This document shows positions 33,082 to 42,711 of a DNA stretch of 64,000 bases, piece after piece; position 1 is the stretch's first letter; every line of letters starts with the position of its first letter. Location of the stretch: the NCBI GenBank assembly GCA_033297075.1, contig MU858177.1:1-64000 (forward strand), written 5' to 3'. The position numbers and the translations under genes are program-made. This DNA comes from Rhypophila decipiens. Lineage: Eukaryota; Ascomycota; Sordariomycetes; Sordariales; Naviculisporaceae. The notes under the pieces were generated by a model. That model was not told the DNA's origin. It searched no databases and saw only the letters and a program-made list of their open reading frames with translations.

Positions 33082-34287
33082 ATGGCTGTCAATATTCCCG
33101 CCGCGACATTCACGACTTACATCCCACCGACAACGCCGCCCCTGACCCAGTTCACGCCGGCGCCGACATGCTACCCCAAGACATCAGGCGAGCAAATGTG
33201 GCACGTGACAGGCCTCTGCTACCCGTACGCCCGGAATGGTAATCCGAACAGCGTCCCGCTGCCGCAGTGCACTTACACCCGGGCGGGCAATCCCGAGGAG
33301 AACAAGGCAGAATGCGGCAACCGATGGGGTGGACCGGGCATCGATCAGGGCGTGATCGGAAGCTGTCCTGTGGGGTTCACCTCGGCCGGCGTGGATAACG
33401 GCTACCCGAGCAACCCGTTTGACCGCACCTTTTGGTTTCCAACTTTGACGTCCCAGATATTCGATGTCACTGCTACAGCCGTCATCTGCTGTCCGTCTGT
33501 CGAGGGATTGGATTTCAAGGCCCGGAGCACGGGCAATGTGTACACCGAGACCAGCACCTTCCACAGCGGAGTGTGGTTCGACATGTATGTCCCTGTGCCG
33601 TACTGCTATGCCCATCCCGCCACGGCCCTCGACGGCAAGACAGTCACCATGGGCGTGTACCACGACAGCCGCGTCTTTGACCGGAAGAAGAAGCGCGAAG
33701 TTGGATCTTCCCAGGAAGAGAGCCTCAACAAACGCCAAGACTGGCCTTGGGACGCTCCCGGCTTCGGATGGGGCGACGTGGGCCAGACCACGACGGCCGT
33801 GTTCAACGCCCGACACGACACCATCTGGGCCGAAGAGGTGCGGTACTACTACACCGTCTTCCACAAGACTCATACCTGCTACGAGAAATGCGCCGAATAC
33901 TTTAGCAGTTCGTATTACAACACGGATCCCAACTTTACCCCGCCGCCCCCGACCATGACTCCTACCACTACGCCGCCTGCTGTGAGCCCACATCCTTCTT
34001 CTGGCTTCCCGCATTCGTCAGGGTTTGGTGGGAGCGGAAGACCTCCTTACCCAAGCAGCAGCAGCAGGGGAAGCGGTGCTCCCTTCCCCACCTCTAGCGG
34101 CGGTGGTGGTGGCAAGGATGATGGAGGTCACGCTGGGAACAAGCCCCCTGTGTACACGGGCAAGCCGCCTCTTCAGAACAACTTCACAGGGCCAGTCCAG
34201 AGTGAGGCCCCGGGCGTGCGTCTTGGCAGTCTTGCTGTACTGTCAACCCTGGCTGTGGGCTTTTTGGGCTTGACGTTGGCATTGTGA
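33082..34287 (+). CDS. cysteine-rich protein with C-terminal membrane/GPI-type tail, unknown function
   Basis: A single exon of 401 residues. The N-terminus (MAVNIPAATFTTYIPPTTPP) is Thr/Pro-rich and is not a classical signal peptide. A cysteine-rich domain spans about 30-200 (TCYPKT, GLCYPY, PQCTYT, ECGNRW, SCPVGF, VICCPS, PYCYAH). KKKR (about 210) and NKR (about 223) are basic sites that Kex2-like proteases could cut. Another Cys pair (CYEKCAEY) and a Pro/Ser/Gly-rich stalk (about 292-360) follow. The protein ends in a hydrophobic segment (SLAVLSTLAVGFLGLTLAL), as in GPI-anchored or type-I surface proteins. A surface location is likely, but entry to the secretory pathway would need a missed upstream exon or a non-classical signal. 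No family is recognised. Confidence 0.72.
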   Translation: MAVNIPAATFTTYIPPTTPPLTQFTPAPTCYPKTSGEQMWHVTGLCYPYARNGNPNSVPLPQCTYTRAGNPEENKAECGNRWGGPGIDQGVIGSCPVGFTSAGVDNGYPSNPFDRTFWFPTLTSQIFDVTATAVICCPSVEGLDFKARSTGNVYTETSTFHSGVWFDMYVPVPYCYAHPATALDGKTVTMGVYHDSRVFDRKKKREVGSSQEESLNKRQDWPWDAPGFGWGDVGQTTTAVFNARHDTIWAEEVRYYYTVFHKTHTCYEKCAEYFSSSYYNTDPNFTPPPPTMTPTTTPPAVSPHPSSGFPHSSGFGGSGRPPYPSSSSRGSGAPFPTSSGGGGGKDDGGHAGNKPPVYTGKPPLQNNFTGPVQSEAPGVRLGSLAVLSTLAVGFLGLTLAL

Positions 34288-34820
34288 CTATAGTCTAGTC
34301 AAAGGAATGATTGACCATGATGTTGTTGATGGATGGTGGTATTTATTCTTGGGCATGTTAGATAGAGCCAATTGATAACGACGGTATATCTATGAAGTTT
34401 TGCAGGACAGCTTGGATGTCCTTGATGAACCTCTAATGGCCTCGATCCCGGAATCCTTCATGCCTTTGACCTGGAACCACCCCATAGTAAAGAACAGTGA
34501 GAGAACTGAGGATCAAGGTTTGGATGGTTAGTCACGGATGAAAACGCGAGTGGCGTTCTTCAAAGTTTCGTGGACACAGGGCAAGCCCTCGCTGAGCCCA
34601 TCTGCATCCCGAAACCTGAAGCTTATCGGGAGATGGATCCAAGCTGCAAAACTTGAGAATTCTAGCCAAATAAATTCTCTCTCTATCCCTCTCTCTCAAA
34701 AATCCATCGCGGCCTTCCTCCTGTCAGAAGATACAAGCAGCAGCTTTGATCGAGACACCTCCTGATCTAGCACAGCCTACAGAGAACATTTTACTATCAG
34801 ATTCATCACTCCTAGCCGAG
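34288..34820. other. intergenic
   Basis: A 75-codon frame (34538-34765) starting MKTRVAFFKV lacks features and is not called, though it could be part of an unrecognised first exon. A pyrimidine-rich tract near 34676-34700 probably belongs to the next gene's leader. Confidence 0.4.
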
Positions 34821-35611
34821 ATGCACATGCACCCAGCAGATATAACTGAGTCGGAAGAATGTGTTGAAGAGGAATACGTCTTAGCACCGGGAGACATTAT
34901 CACGACGTTAATGGAGAATACAGGGCCCCAAAACGAGCCCGATGCCCGGGTCTCCGGTGGGTTCTGGGAGCCATGCGACACGTACAGCAAAACCGAATAC
35001 AATCATTCGAATAAGCCGTGGAAATACATGCTCACCTCGTTCCACTTTCCACCGAACCATCATTACCACCATGGAGGGGCGAAATCACCTTGGATCGCTA
35101 GGATTGACATGAACTTCAACAACCTGGACAACTTCAAAAACCATCGGTTTGCTTGGCGGCATGACGTCGAAGCTTGTTCCTGGTTGGATAAGTTCGGGCT
35201 GGACGTTCAGTTGCATCCTGTGGTCGATAACGTCGTCATGTATTCACGCGAGGTGGAGCTCCTCTGGGCTGGAGATGACGATTCGGAACCTCTTCATGGA
35301 GAAGACCAGCGCAACGATTGGTCTGTCTGTATCAAGCTCTGGGCTCGTGATCTTTGCTGGCTAGAGGGCGGGTTGACTGAATCAAAGATTGCGAACCTCA
35401 TTAGCCAGGACACAAGAGTGTGGTAGGTGACTGATGATTTCTTTGCTTCCCATACCCGGCTTTTTGAGCTGTGCCGACGATAACCAACATTCTATAAAAC
35501 AGGTGGCAAGGCATTGTCCGCGAGGACAACAACTGCGACTTATCACCCGTCCACGTATTCTACGAAAAAAATGTTCGAATCAAGGCCGTCACCTCCTCTG
35601 CAAGGCGATGA
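34821..35611 (+). CDS. unknown protein, two exons
   Basis: Exons 34821-35422 and 35503-35611, joined across an 80-nt intron (GTAGGT donor, TAACCAAC branch, ACAG acceptor), give 236 residues. The splice keeps WWQGIVRED in frame, which supports it. The protein is acidic at the N-terminus (ESEECVEEEY) and rich in aromatic and His residues in the middle (FHFPPNHHYHHGG, RFAWRHDVEACSWLDKF). No signal peptide, membrane segment or known domain is seen. I chose the first ATG in the open frame; the frame continues upstream from a TTG, so a longer N-terminus with another exon is possible. Confidence 0.6.
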
Positions 35612-36604
35612 AAACTTCGAGACTACGGAATCGAAAGTTGAGAAGGGTGAATAACTCCAGGACACGCATTTCTGCATGCATGTTGGAGGTGTCAAGCCGG
35701 GAATCGACGAGCCCGACCTGAGGCAGGCAGTGGACGACCACTTTGCAAGGCAATTGTTTGGTCACCAGTAGAGATGCCCAGAGAAATTCAACGTGCCTTC
35801 CCACTTTGAGGAACGCTTAGTTCTGACTGATCGTGGTAGATTTCACTGGCATGTCACGGAAAGGAGAAAGGCGTTAACGGCACCCGAATTGACCTTCTTT
35901 CAATACCTACCAGACTTTTGACCCTTTCCTTTCCATCCTCTCTTTCTCCTTTCCTTCTTTTCACACCGCCGTGACCTTTTAATGATCTCGTTATGTCATC
36001 CATTCTCACTCATAATGGACCGAAAGCTTCACTGATTGTCCTCGGCCACCATTATTCCCCCAGGCCGTCTTCTGTTCGTTTTGCCTAGCTCCCTGATTAT
36101 TTGCACCTTTGGAATTGGCGTGCTACTCATCCTCTCCTTCACTGGAGAATCGCCCGCTATTGGCAGAAAGAAGACGGGCCAGAGTCCGACAGTTTGGTAT
36201 TTGTGGGGTGGAAACACGACCATCTTGCATGCCGAACCAAAAGGCCGAATTTGCTGGTTCATTGGGGCTGTCTATTTGCCGTGGCTTGTCTGATTTCAAG
36301 CCGCTCACGAAATAGTTGGCCATGCGCAGAAGGATCAGATGTCCAACATGCCCTTTCCTTTATTGGGCCGCGTACATGGTAATAGAGTGACATAATTAGG
36401 ACATTAAGGAGCGGAATGTGATATGCCATTTCCCCATACTGCAATCTACCACGACACCGCTTATAGGCTGTTCTGTTCCGGGGTACATTGACAGACACGG
36501 GTGGACATTGCTCACACTGCCCACATCCGGAACGATTCGTCACAAGACCGGCACCGTCATTGTATGGTGACTTGCTCCTAAAAAGTGTGTCGGCTGGGCC
36601 ATAT
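35612..36604. other. 1-kb intergenic stretch
   Basis: Frames here (for example 36036-36293, starting at TTG) have no supporting features. A pyrimidine-rich run near 35918-35962 is the only compositional feature. Confidence 0.4.
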
Positions 36605-36611
36605 TATATAC
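36605..36611 (+). promoter_or_regulatory. candidate TATA box of the AA9 gene
   Basis: A TATATAC run lies about 125 bp upstream of the ATG at 36731, in DNA otherwise without similar motifs. Confidence 0.4.
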
Positions 36612-36730
36612 CTCTGATAAGAAGTTCTGCCCAACGCCGATGGCTTTCCAGCTTTGTCCTACATACTTGCTGAGACGAAAAGGGATCCCAGAGAAGCACT
36701 CAAGCCTGTCTCACTCTCGAACTCGCCAAA

Positions 36731-37528
36731 ATGCGCGTCGTGAACGTTGCGCTCTTTTTGATCGGGGTGGCTGAGGCTCACTGTACAGATTCCTCTTTTC
36801 ATTGTTGTAACAACATGAAGCTGCGACTGACATCTTGGCAGACCACTTCCCCTACCTGATCACGGGCAACTCCAAGGATACTGTCAAGTGGAAGCACGTG
36901 CGACAGGTCAAGAACCCCGACAGCAACGACTTTGTCTCCGGCGGCCCCACGAGCCCGGATATCCGATGCTACCAGAACGGCAAGAAGGCCGAGACGGGCA
37001 AGGTCGCAGCCGGCGACAAGCTCGGCATCGGCGCCAGCCAGGGCGTGTTCCATCCCGGCCCGATCCAGTTCTACATGGCCAAGGCGCCCGCCGGTGTCAA
37101 TATCGCCGACTGGGATGGGTCTGGCAGCGTCTGGTTCAAGACATACTCTGAGAAACCGCCTACCTCGAAGCTCGGGGAGACACAATCTTGGGCATCGGGC
37201 AGTATGTTTCCCCTCTTATCTATAAGCAGCATAATTTCTAATATTCCCTACGCCAATAGACAAACAAGACTTTAGCTTTACCGTCCCCAAGAGCACACCC
37301 TCGGGCGACTACCTCGTGCGCATCGAGCACATCGCCCTGCACAACACGGGCAATCCTCAGATCTATGTCGCCTGCGGCCAGGTAACCGTCACCAACGGCG
37401 GCAACGGCACGCCAGGCCCGCTGGTTGCCTTCCCGGGGGCTTACGCTGCCAGGGACCCCGGCGTCGTCTTTAACTTGTACGGTGGAGGGCAGTACAAGGC
37501 CCCTGGCCCCGCGGTCTGGACTGGCTAA
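36731..37528 (+). CDS. AA9 lytic polysaccharide monooxygenase (formerly GH61)
   Basis: Exons 36731-36782, 36842-37201 and 37260-37528 give 226 residues. A 16-residue signal peptide (MRVVNVALFLIGVAEA) is cut before His17, which becomes the N-terminal copper-brace histidine; the second ligand is His88 in GVFHPGP and the axial tyrosine is Tyr173 in QIYVACGQV. TGNSKDTVKWKHVRQVKN, SPDIRCYQNG and VRIEHIALH match AA9 loops. The enzyme cleaves cellulose or hemicellulose oxidatively outside the cell and needs an electron donor and H2O2 or O2. No CBM1 is attached. The first intron falls directly at the mature N-terminus (codon for Tyr18). A secreted PQQ-type quinoprotein starts 646 bp downstream on the same strand, a possible redox partner. 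Confidence 0.93.
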
Positions 37529-38174
37529 ATGGATGATGAATGTGTACCTGCGGATTGTTATCACATGTCCGTGATGGCTTATGATGTTGAAGCTGTGGAC
37601 GCTTGATAGTTAGAGGGGAGGACAGAGACAGAGTTCTGATGGACCATGGTTGCATCGTTTGGGTCTGGAAGGGTTTGGTTCGTGTACATACCTTACCTAC
37701 TTCGTTTCTAGAATGCATATTTTACATGAGGAAGCATCGTCAGGGGTACCAACAATTAAGGGAGTTAGACCGATGCTACAAGTATCACATCGCACTTCCC
37801 AGTCATGTCGGTAATGAGTCAGCATGAGACTATATCTACACGATAAAATCAGCTTCGATATGAGAGCTGATTAGCGGCTTTTTCGCACATCTTCGGACTA
37901 GCTGCCGGACCTCTTGCTGAGGAGAGTTGCCAATCCGGGCTATCTGTGCTACCCAAAGCCCAATATCACCAGCAGGGTTCCTGCATCCTTCCCTCGGTCT
38001 TTTGTAATTCGCCAGCTCGGTCTGGGGAGCTCATCCTACCTGCCAAATGCTAAGGACGGATGTCTTGCAACTTCTCACCAACGTGATCTTATTGTTCTGC
38101 CGATATCCGTACTGCCGCATCTCTTTGCTGTTGTGCTCCTCTTCACACGTCTTCACGCTCAAGTTTCATTATAG
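37529..38174. other. intergenic between AA9 and quinoprotein genes
   Basis: No gene is seen. The right end contains a CT-rich leader (near 38113-38160) for the quinoprotein. Confidence 0.4.
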
Positions 38175-39812
38175 ATGTTGTTGGTCATCATAACCCTCCT
38201 CGCGGCCGTCGTGGGCTCGGCTCACGGGGCCGTCGACAACTCGCTCTCGTGGAACGGCTGGGGCAACGGCATTTATAACAACCGCTGGACATCCAACAAA
38301 GCCGTAAACAAAGCCAACGTCCAAACTCTCACGACAAAATGCCAACTGACCTATCAATTTGGCGTTTCTGCCACGCCGACAATCCACGGAAAGATGGTCT
38401 ACTATCCGACCTGGAACGGCTCCTTCATCGCGCTCGATTATACAACCTGCAAGCCCGTTTGGACCCTCAACGTGACAAACATAATCTACTCTTACGAAAT
38501 CCCAACCGCTGAAACGCGCCGAGCGACTTATCAAGTCTCTCGAACCAGTCCGCAGATCGACCTCGAGAATAAAGTCCTCTACTTTGGCACCCAGACCCAC
38601 GCTCTGCTGGTGGCAGTTGACCTCCTGACAGGCAAAGTCCTGGCCACACAAAAGATAAACACCCACCCCTTTGCCGTCATAACAGGTTCTCCGACCCTCT
38701 GGAGAGGAAGAATCTTTGTCGGCGCAAGCAGCTATGAAGAACCGGCCCCGTTATTCTTCCCAAATTACACGTGCTGCAATTTCATTGGCAACATGGCATC
38801 TTTGACATTCAACAAGGCCACCAAAAAGTTCACCACCAAATGGTCGATCCCGACTCTACCCTCGGGAGAAGGCTGGTCTGGCGCAGGAGTTTGGGGCTCC
38901 CAGCCCTCTATAGACGACCGTCGAAACCAGGTCTTCTTCGGCACAGGCAATGTGTACAACTTTCCACCAGAGTATGCCCATTGTGCGACAAAATCCGCAG
39001 ATTGTTTACCGCCGGGCGTGAACCAGGAGTCTCTTATCGCAATAGATATCCCTACGGGAAGAACCAACTGGGTGAGACGGGTGTCAGGGATGGACGCCTG
39101 GAATGGTGCATGCGTGATGAGTCCGATCGATACGAAAAACTGTCCAGCCCAGCCGCCCGGTCGAGATGCCGATTTCGGGATGGCCCCTACTTTTGTTTCA
39201 AAAAAGACTTCTGATGGAAAGCTAAACCAGGATGTAGTAGTGGTGGGACAAAAGACAGCCACCATATTTGCCTTTGATGCAGCAAACGGGGACCCGGTGT
39301 GGACAAGTGATGTCAGTCGTATGCGTGGCGGAGGAATCAGCTGGGGGATCGCGGTCGATTCGGAGAGGGTCTATTACACCTTGCCGTATTCGCGGTTCGA
39401 CGTGCCGTTTAATACGTCGACGAGCATATACGGGGCTGCATCGCTGGGAAATGGGTCCGTCCTGTGGGAGACGCGCGCGAATATCAGCGTCAATGCTGTT
39501 GCGCTGCAGCCGCCTACTGTGGCGGGGGATCTGGTCTTGTATCCGCGGGCGGGCATCATGTCTAGCGACGGCGGGCCGGCGGATTATGACAACTCTAGAG
39601 GAGCGCTGGTGGTTCTGGAGAAGAAGACTGGGGCTGTCGTGATGGAAATGGAGCTCGAGACGAATTTCCAGGGCGGCATTGCTGTTGTGGGTGACTATGT
39701 CTTCTTTGGCACGGGGTACAGGAATGGCGTCTATTACCTTGGCGACGGAAGTCTTTATGTTATGAAAGTGGCAGGAAAGGAAAAAGGGAAGGGTAAAGGG
39801 AACAAAGTATAG
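38175..39812 (+). CDS. secreted PQQ-type quinoprotein (polyvinyl-alcohol-dehydrogenase-like beta-propeller)
   Basis: A single exon of 545 residues. Residues 1-18 (MLLVIITLLAAVVGSAHG) are a signal peptide. The rest shows repeated beta-propeller blades with the tryptophan-docking pattern: GKMVYYPTWNGSFIALDYTTCKPVW, NKVLYFGTQTHALLVAVDLLTGK, TATIFAFDAANGDPVW and YVFFGTGYRN. NCPAQPPGRDADFGMAPT resembles the PQQ-pocket strand of PVA-dehydrogenase-like enzymes. No haem CxxCH motif is present, so electrons must pass to another acceptor. A vicinal Cys pair (YTCCNF) recalls the disulfide of bacterial quinoprotein dehydrogenases. The basic Lys/Gly tail (KEKGKGKGNKV) is unusual. It probably oxidises an alcohol or sugar outside the cell, and location after AA9 suggests it may feed electrons to LPMO. 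PQQ dependence is inferred from the fold. Confidence 0.8.
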   Translation: MLLVIITLLAAVVGSAHGAVDNSLSWNGWGNGIYNNRWTSNKAVNKANVQTLTTKCQLTYQFGVSATPTIHGKMVYYPTWNGSFIALDYTTCKPVWTLNVTNIIYSYEIPTAETRRATYQVSRTSPQIDLENKVLYFGTQTHALLVAVDLLTGKVLATQKINTHPFAVITGSPTLWRGRIFVGASSYEEPAPLFFPNYTCCNFIGNMASLTFNKATKKFTTKWSIPTLPSGEGWSGAGVWGSQPSIDDRRNQVFFGTGNVYNFPPEYAHCATKSADCLPPGVNQESLIAIDIPTGRTNWVRRVSGMDAWNGACVMSPIDTKNCPAQPPGRDADFGMAPTFVSKKTSDGKLNQDVVVVGQKTATIFAFDAANGDPVWTSDVSRMRGGGISWGIAVDSERVYYTLPYSRFDVPFNTSTSIYGAASLGNGSVLWETRANISVNAVALQPPTVAGDLVLYPRAGIMSSDGGPADYDNSRGALVVLEKKTGAVVMEMELETNFQGGIAVVGDYVFFGTGYRNGVYYLGDGSLYVMKVAGKEKGKGKGNKV

Positions 39813-40195
39813 CGACAGGGCCTGCTTTACAATTCATCAAGGCCTTTCGAACTCACGAGCAAGGCCTCTAGTCAGGTATCACCTGCCAGACTCCAAACAA
39901 TCCTGCAAAGTAATTTTTACTGTGGAATGTCGAGCCCGGGTCCCCCGCGAGCGAAGCGTGGAAGTTTTCGGTGAGAATGTCTCCGGTCTGAGTCCTGACT
40001 TGGTCGTTCTGATTCGTCCCACGAGCTCCCGGGGCGGCGGGGGCACGGGAACCTGGAGGTGACCCCGGATACGATTACAAACTTTGGCAGCTGGCAGCCG
40101 GCCCGGAAAAGCCAGTCTGATTGGTGCTCCTGGGAGCCTGTTCCGTTGGCGGGTGGTAAGGGTGAGACACAGAGACGCTAGGCGGCCACCTAGGT

Positions 40196-40210
40196 GGGGG
40201 GGGGGGGGGG
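40196..40210. repeat. G15 homopolymer
   Basis: Fifteen consecutive G follow GGCCACCTAGGT. This could form a G-quadruplex or be a slippage site, and the true length is uncertain in any assembly. Confidence 0.8.
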
Positions 40211-40378
40211 AGAAGCCTACGCCAGCTGGCACGTCATGAATTTCGTGAAAAGAGGCATCGGGTGATCTAGAGGTGAAAAAGTAGAGGGCTTAAACGAGAT
40301 AATGGCGGATTTGGATGAACCGAATGTAGTTAGCGTGCATAGGCCCTTTAGGCTCAGTGCCTCCGGGCGAAATAAATT

Positions 40379-40398
40379 CCATCCATCCATCCATCCAT
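40379..40398. repeat. (CCAT)5 microsatellite
   Basis: Five perfect CCAT units in tandem, in the upstream region of the gene at 40494. Confidence 0.85.
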
Positions 40399-40493
40399 GA
40401 ATTTCGTTCAAGTCGTTGCCAACTTTGCTGCAACGTTCGACAATTTTCCTTCCTGCGCTCCTCAGTCGGTTGATGGTGTTTATTTCGTCCATC

Positions 40494-42505
40494 ATGAGCT
40501 CTCGATCTCCATTCAAGCGAACTCCTTTTATCGCAAAGAAGGACGAAACCCTCCATATTCAGCTCTACCCGTACTGTGGCATCTGCTCAGACGAGATCTT
40601 TTGTGAGCCAGCAGTCGCACGTATGTGCGCGTTTCTAGTGTTTCTAGCTACCTGTCCAACGAGCCAAGTTGCTCCTTTCCGTATCAGCTCGTTAGCTGGA
40701 AAAATGAAGTGAACATGCTGACAAGCCAAATACTCCAAAATCTCACCAGTCTATGGGAATTCTGATTCGACCGGCTACCACGGCCACACCAAACCCTTCA
40801 GTTTCGTCGGGACATATTGGTCTCGTGGCCCGAGATGGCGTACCGGGCGTACCGCAAATTCCTGCTGGCATCCTGATTGCCATCCATGTCTAGGATCCGC
40901 CACCTCGCCCGAGGCTGCGCCGGTTCATTTCGACTGCTTACGGCTCTTCCAGCGGCATTGCTCGGTCAGGGGAAGAGCGGCATTTGAACGTCTCTGGATC
41001 GTGACCTCCTGGCGGAGTCCTTGGCATCGGGCACGCCCACCCTGCCTGTCTGCTGAGCCGCTGGACCGTGACACGTTGATGACGTTGTCTGGCTTTGGCG
41101 GGCTACCGCCTCTGTACAAGCTGCCGCTTGAGCTGGCAGAGATGATACGCCATCACTCAGCTGATTCGGTCTTTTGGAGATGCCTTATGGCCCTTCGGGT
41201 AGCCAAACATGTGTCGAGGACGAAACCTGGGGCATTCAGCACGATGCCGTTACGACAAGTGCTCTCATGGGAGCGCGGTGGAAAGCTGGAACTTGTCGTA
41301 CGATCCTCCAAGCCCCATCAGACACTTGTAATAACCCTTGACTCGGCCGGTGTTTGCAAAATCGAACGTGTCTCTCATCGCCCCCCATCATGGGGCGGAT
41401 CTCGTGGCCGTTTTGCTTTTATCGTTGAAGAGGAAGAGTTCTTGCCCAATGTGATAGTGCAGCTCAAGGTACACATCTCCACCTGAGATGGGAGTCATGT
41501 TTGTTAGTACTGATAGTCGAACAGGACGGACGATTACGTCTTCGACTTCCGCCTTAGGCACAGAAACTGACAATCTGGAGCACCCCGTCTGCTCCGCGCA
41601 GCTTATACCTTCGCAAGCCACATTGCCCGCCGTTTGCTGACGGTCAGTTGATGCATGCGGTCAAAATGGACGAGGTAGATGGCATCACGTTTTTCTTCAG
41701 TGCAGGCAACGTGGTCGGTATCCATCCCCACCTCAGCTCCCGACCATCCTGCGCGATGGACACTTTACGAACACTGTCCGAAGAAATGCGGGGAACTGTT
41801 GCCTGGGTTTATCTGCCAATTCTGCGCCATGATCGTGTTCTCCTTCTCGGCTGCGGATCGCGACTTGGAACCCGCGACGTTTTGATCAGGACGGAACTCG
41901 TTGGTGACGTGGTTCTCGGCTCGAACGCCAAAGACGAGTTTCGGCCCCCCCACCCACCAAAGTTTTTAGCTGCTGCCTCTGCAGATGCTCCGTTGACCCT
42001 TATTTGGGCCCAGCAGATGGTCGGACGCCCGGTCCTGTTCTTGGGCACATATTGCCAAGAGCAGGCAGAAACGCCTCCTACGAGCCCGTTTGAAATGAAG
42101 AATTTTGGTCCATGTCCAATTGATATCATATTTCCAATATACATGTCGTCGGCCTCACTGGACTTGGTCATGTCGACGCAGATATTTTACAACGAGGAAG
42201 GGTTTTGCCGCGGCATCATCTTCATATATGTCAACGGCGGTGCCCAGGCCGTCGGTCAGTGCCGTGTAGGGGTGGATTCGTCCAAGGGCTTCTTTGAACC
42301 GACCCTGATATCATTCTGCAATACGCGGGATCTGGATTTTGATCAAGACCCTGTCTCCAATCTTCAAATTACCTTCAAACAGAGCGATGCCGAGACAGAC
42401 GCTAAAGACGTCACAGCTTCCGAAGTCTGGGAGACTCGTCCAATGAGAGGTGTGGTCAAGTTCTATTCTACGCGTGATTGCGCATTCTTGGCTGTTGAAG
42501 AATGA
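40494..42505 (+). CDS. unknown fungal protein with zinc-ligand-like N-terminus
   Basis: Three exons, 40494-40620, 40750-41468 and 41558-42505, encode 597 residues. The N-terminal third has a Cys/His pattern (CGICSDEIFC, SCWHPDCHPC, HFDCL) suggestive of zinc binding. LPPLYKLPLELAEMIRHHSADS is an F-box-like leucine/proline helix. The C-terminal half (GITFFFSAGNVVGIHPH onward) resembles a lineage-specific family of large uncharacterised ascomycete proteins that share this order. Splice sites were chosen because the joins restore uninterrupted coding: CAC|GTATGT to ACCAG, and AAG|GTACAC to CTTAG. The second intron skips a stop at 41555. The start could also be the in-frame ATG at 40473. No signal peptide or membrane helix is seen. 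Function is unknown; I do not propose one. Confidence 0.7.
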
Positions 42506-42711
42506 TCGAGACGGGCGGGGGTCCCTTTCGTATTGATTGTGAGGAGGCGTGTGGGATGGCAGGTCAGATGTATACACAAATAAAAGAGGGAGGGTTATGA
42601 AATTGTTATTGTTCATGTTAAAGTGATATTCTTTTTTCTGTTTGTGTTGAACACCCGTGACGTAAATAAGGGACACCCTGAGTCCGAATGGTACAGCTTG
42701 ACTGATGATGC

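Larger units (their letters stand above)
39813..40493. other. intergenic with simple repeats
   Basis: The stretch contains a run of 15 G at 40196-40210 and a (CCAT)5 microsatellite at 40379-40398. No gene is seen. Confidence 0.45.

Noticed and set aside
33184..34014. 276-codon minus-strand frame
   Set aside because: Arg/Val/His-rich antisense shadow of the Cys-rich protein gene.
36036..36293. 85-codon frame with a hydrophobic N-terminus
   Set aside because: It begins at TTG with no upstream ATG or exon and has no family features.
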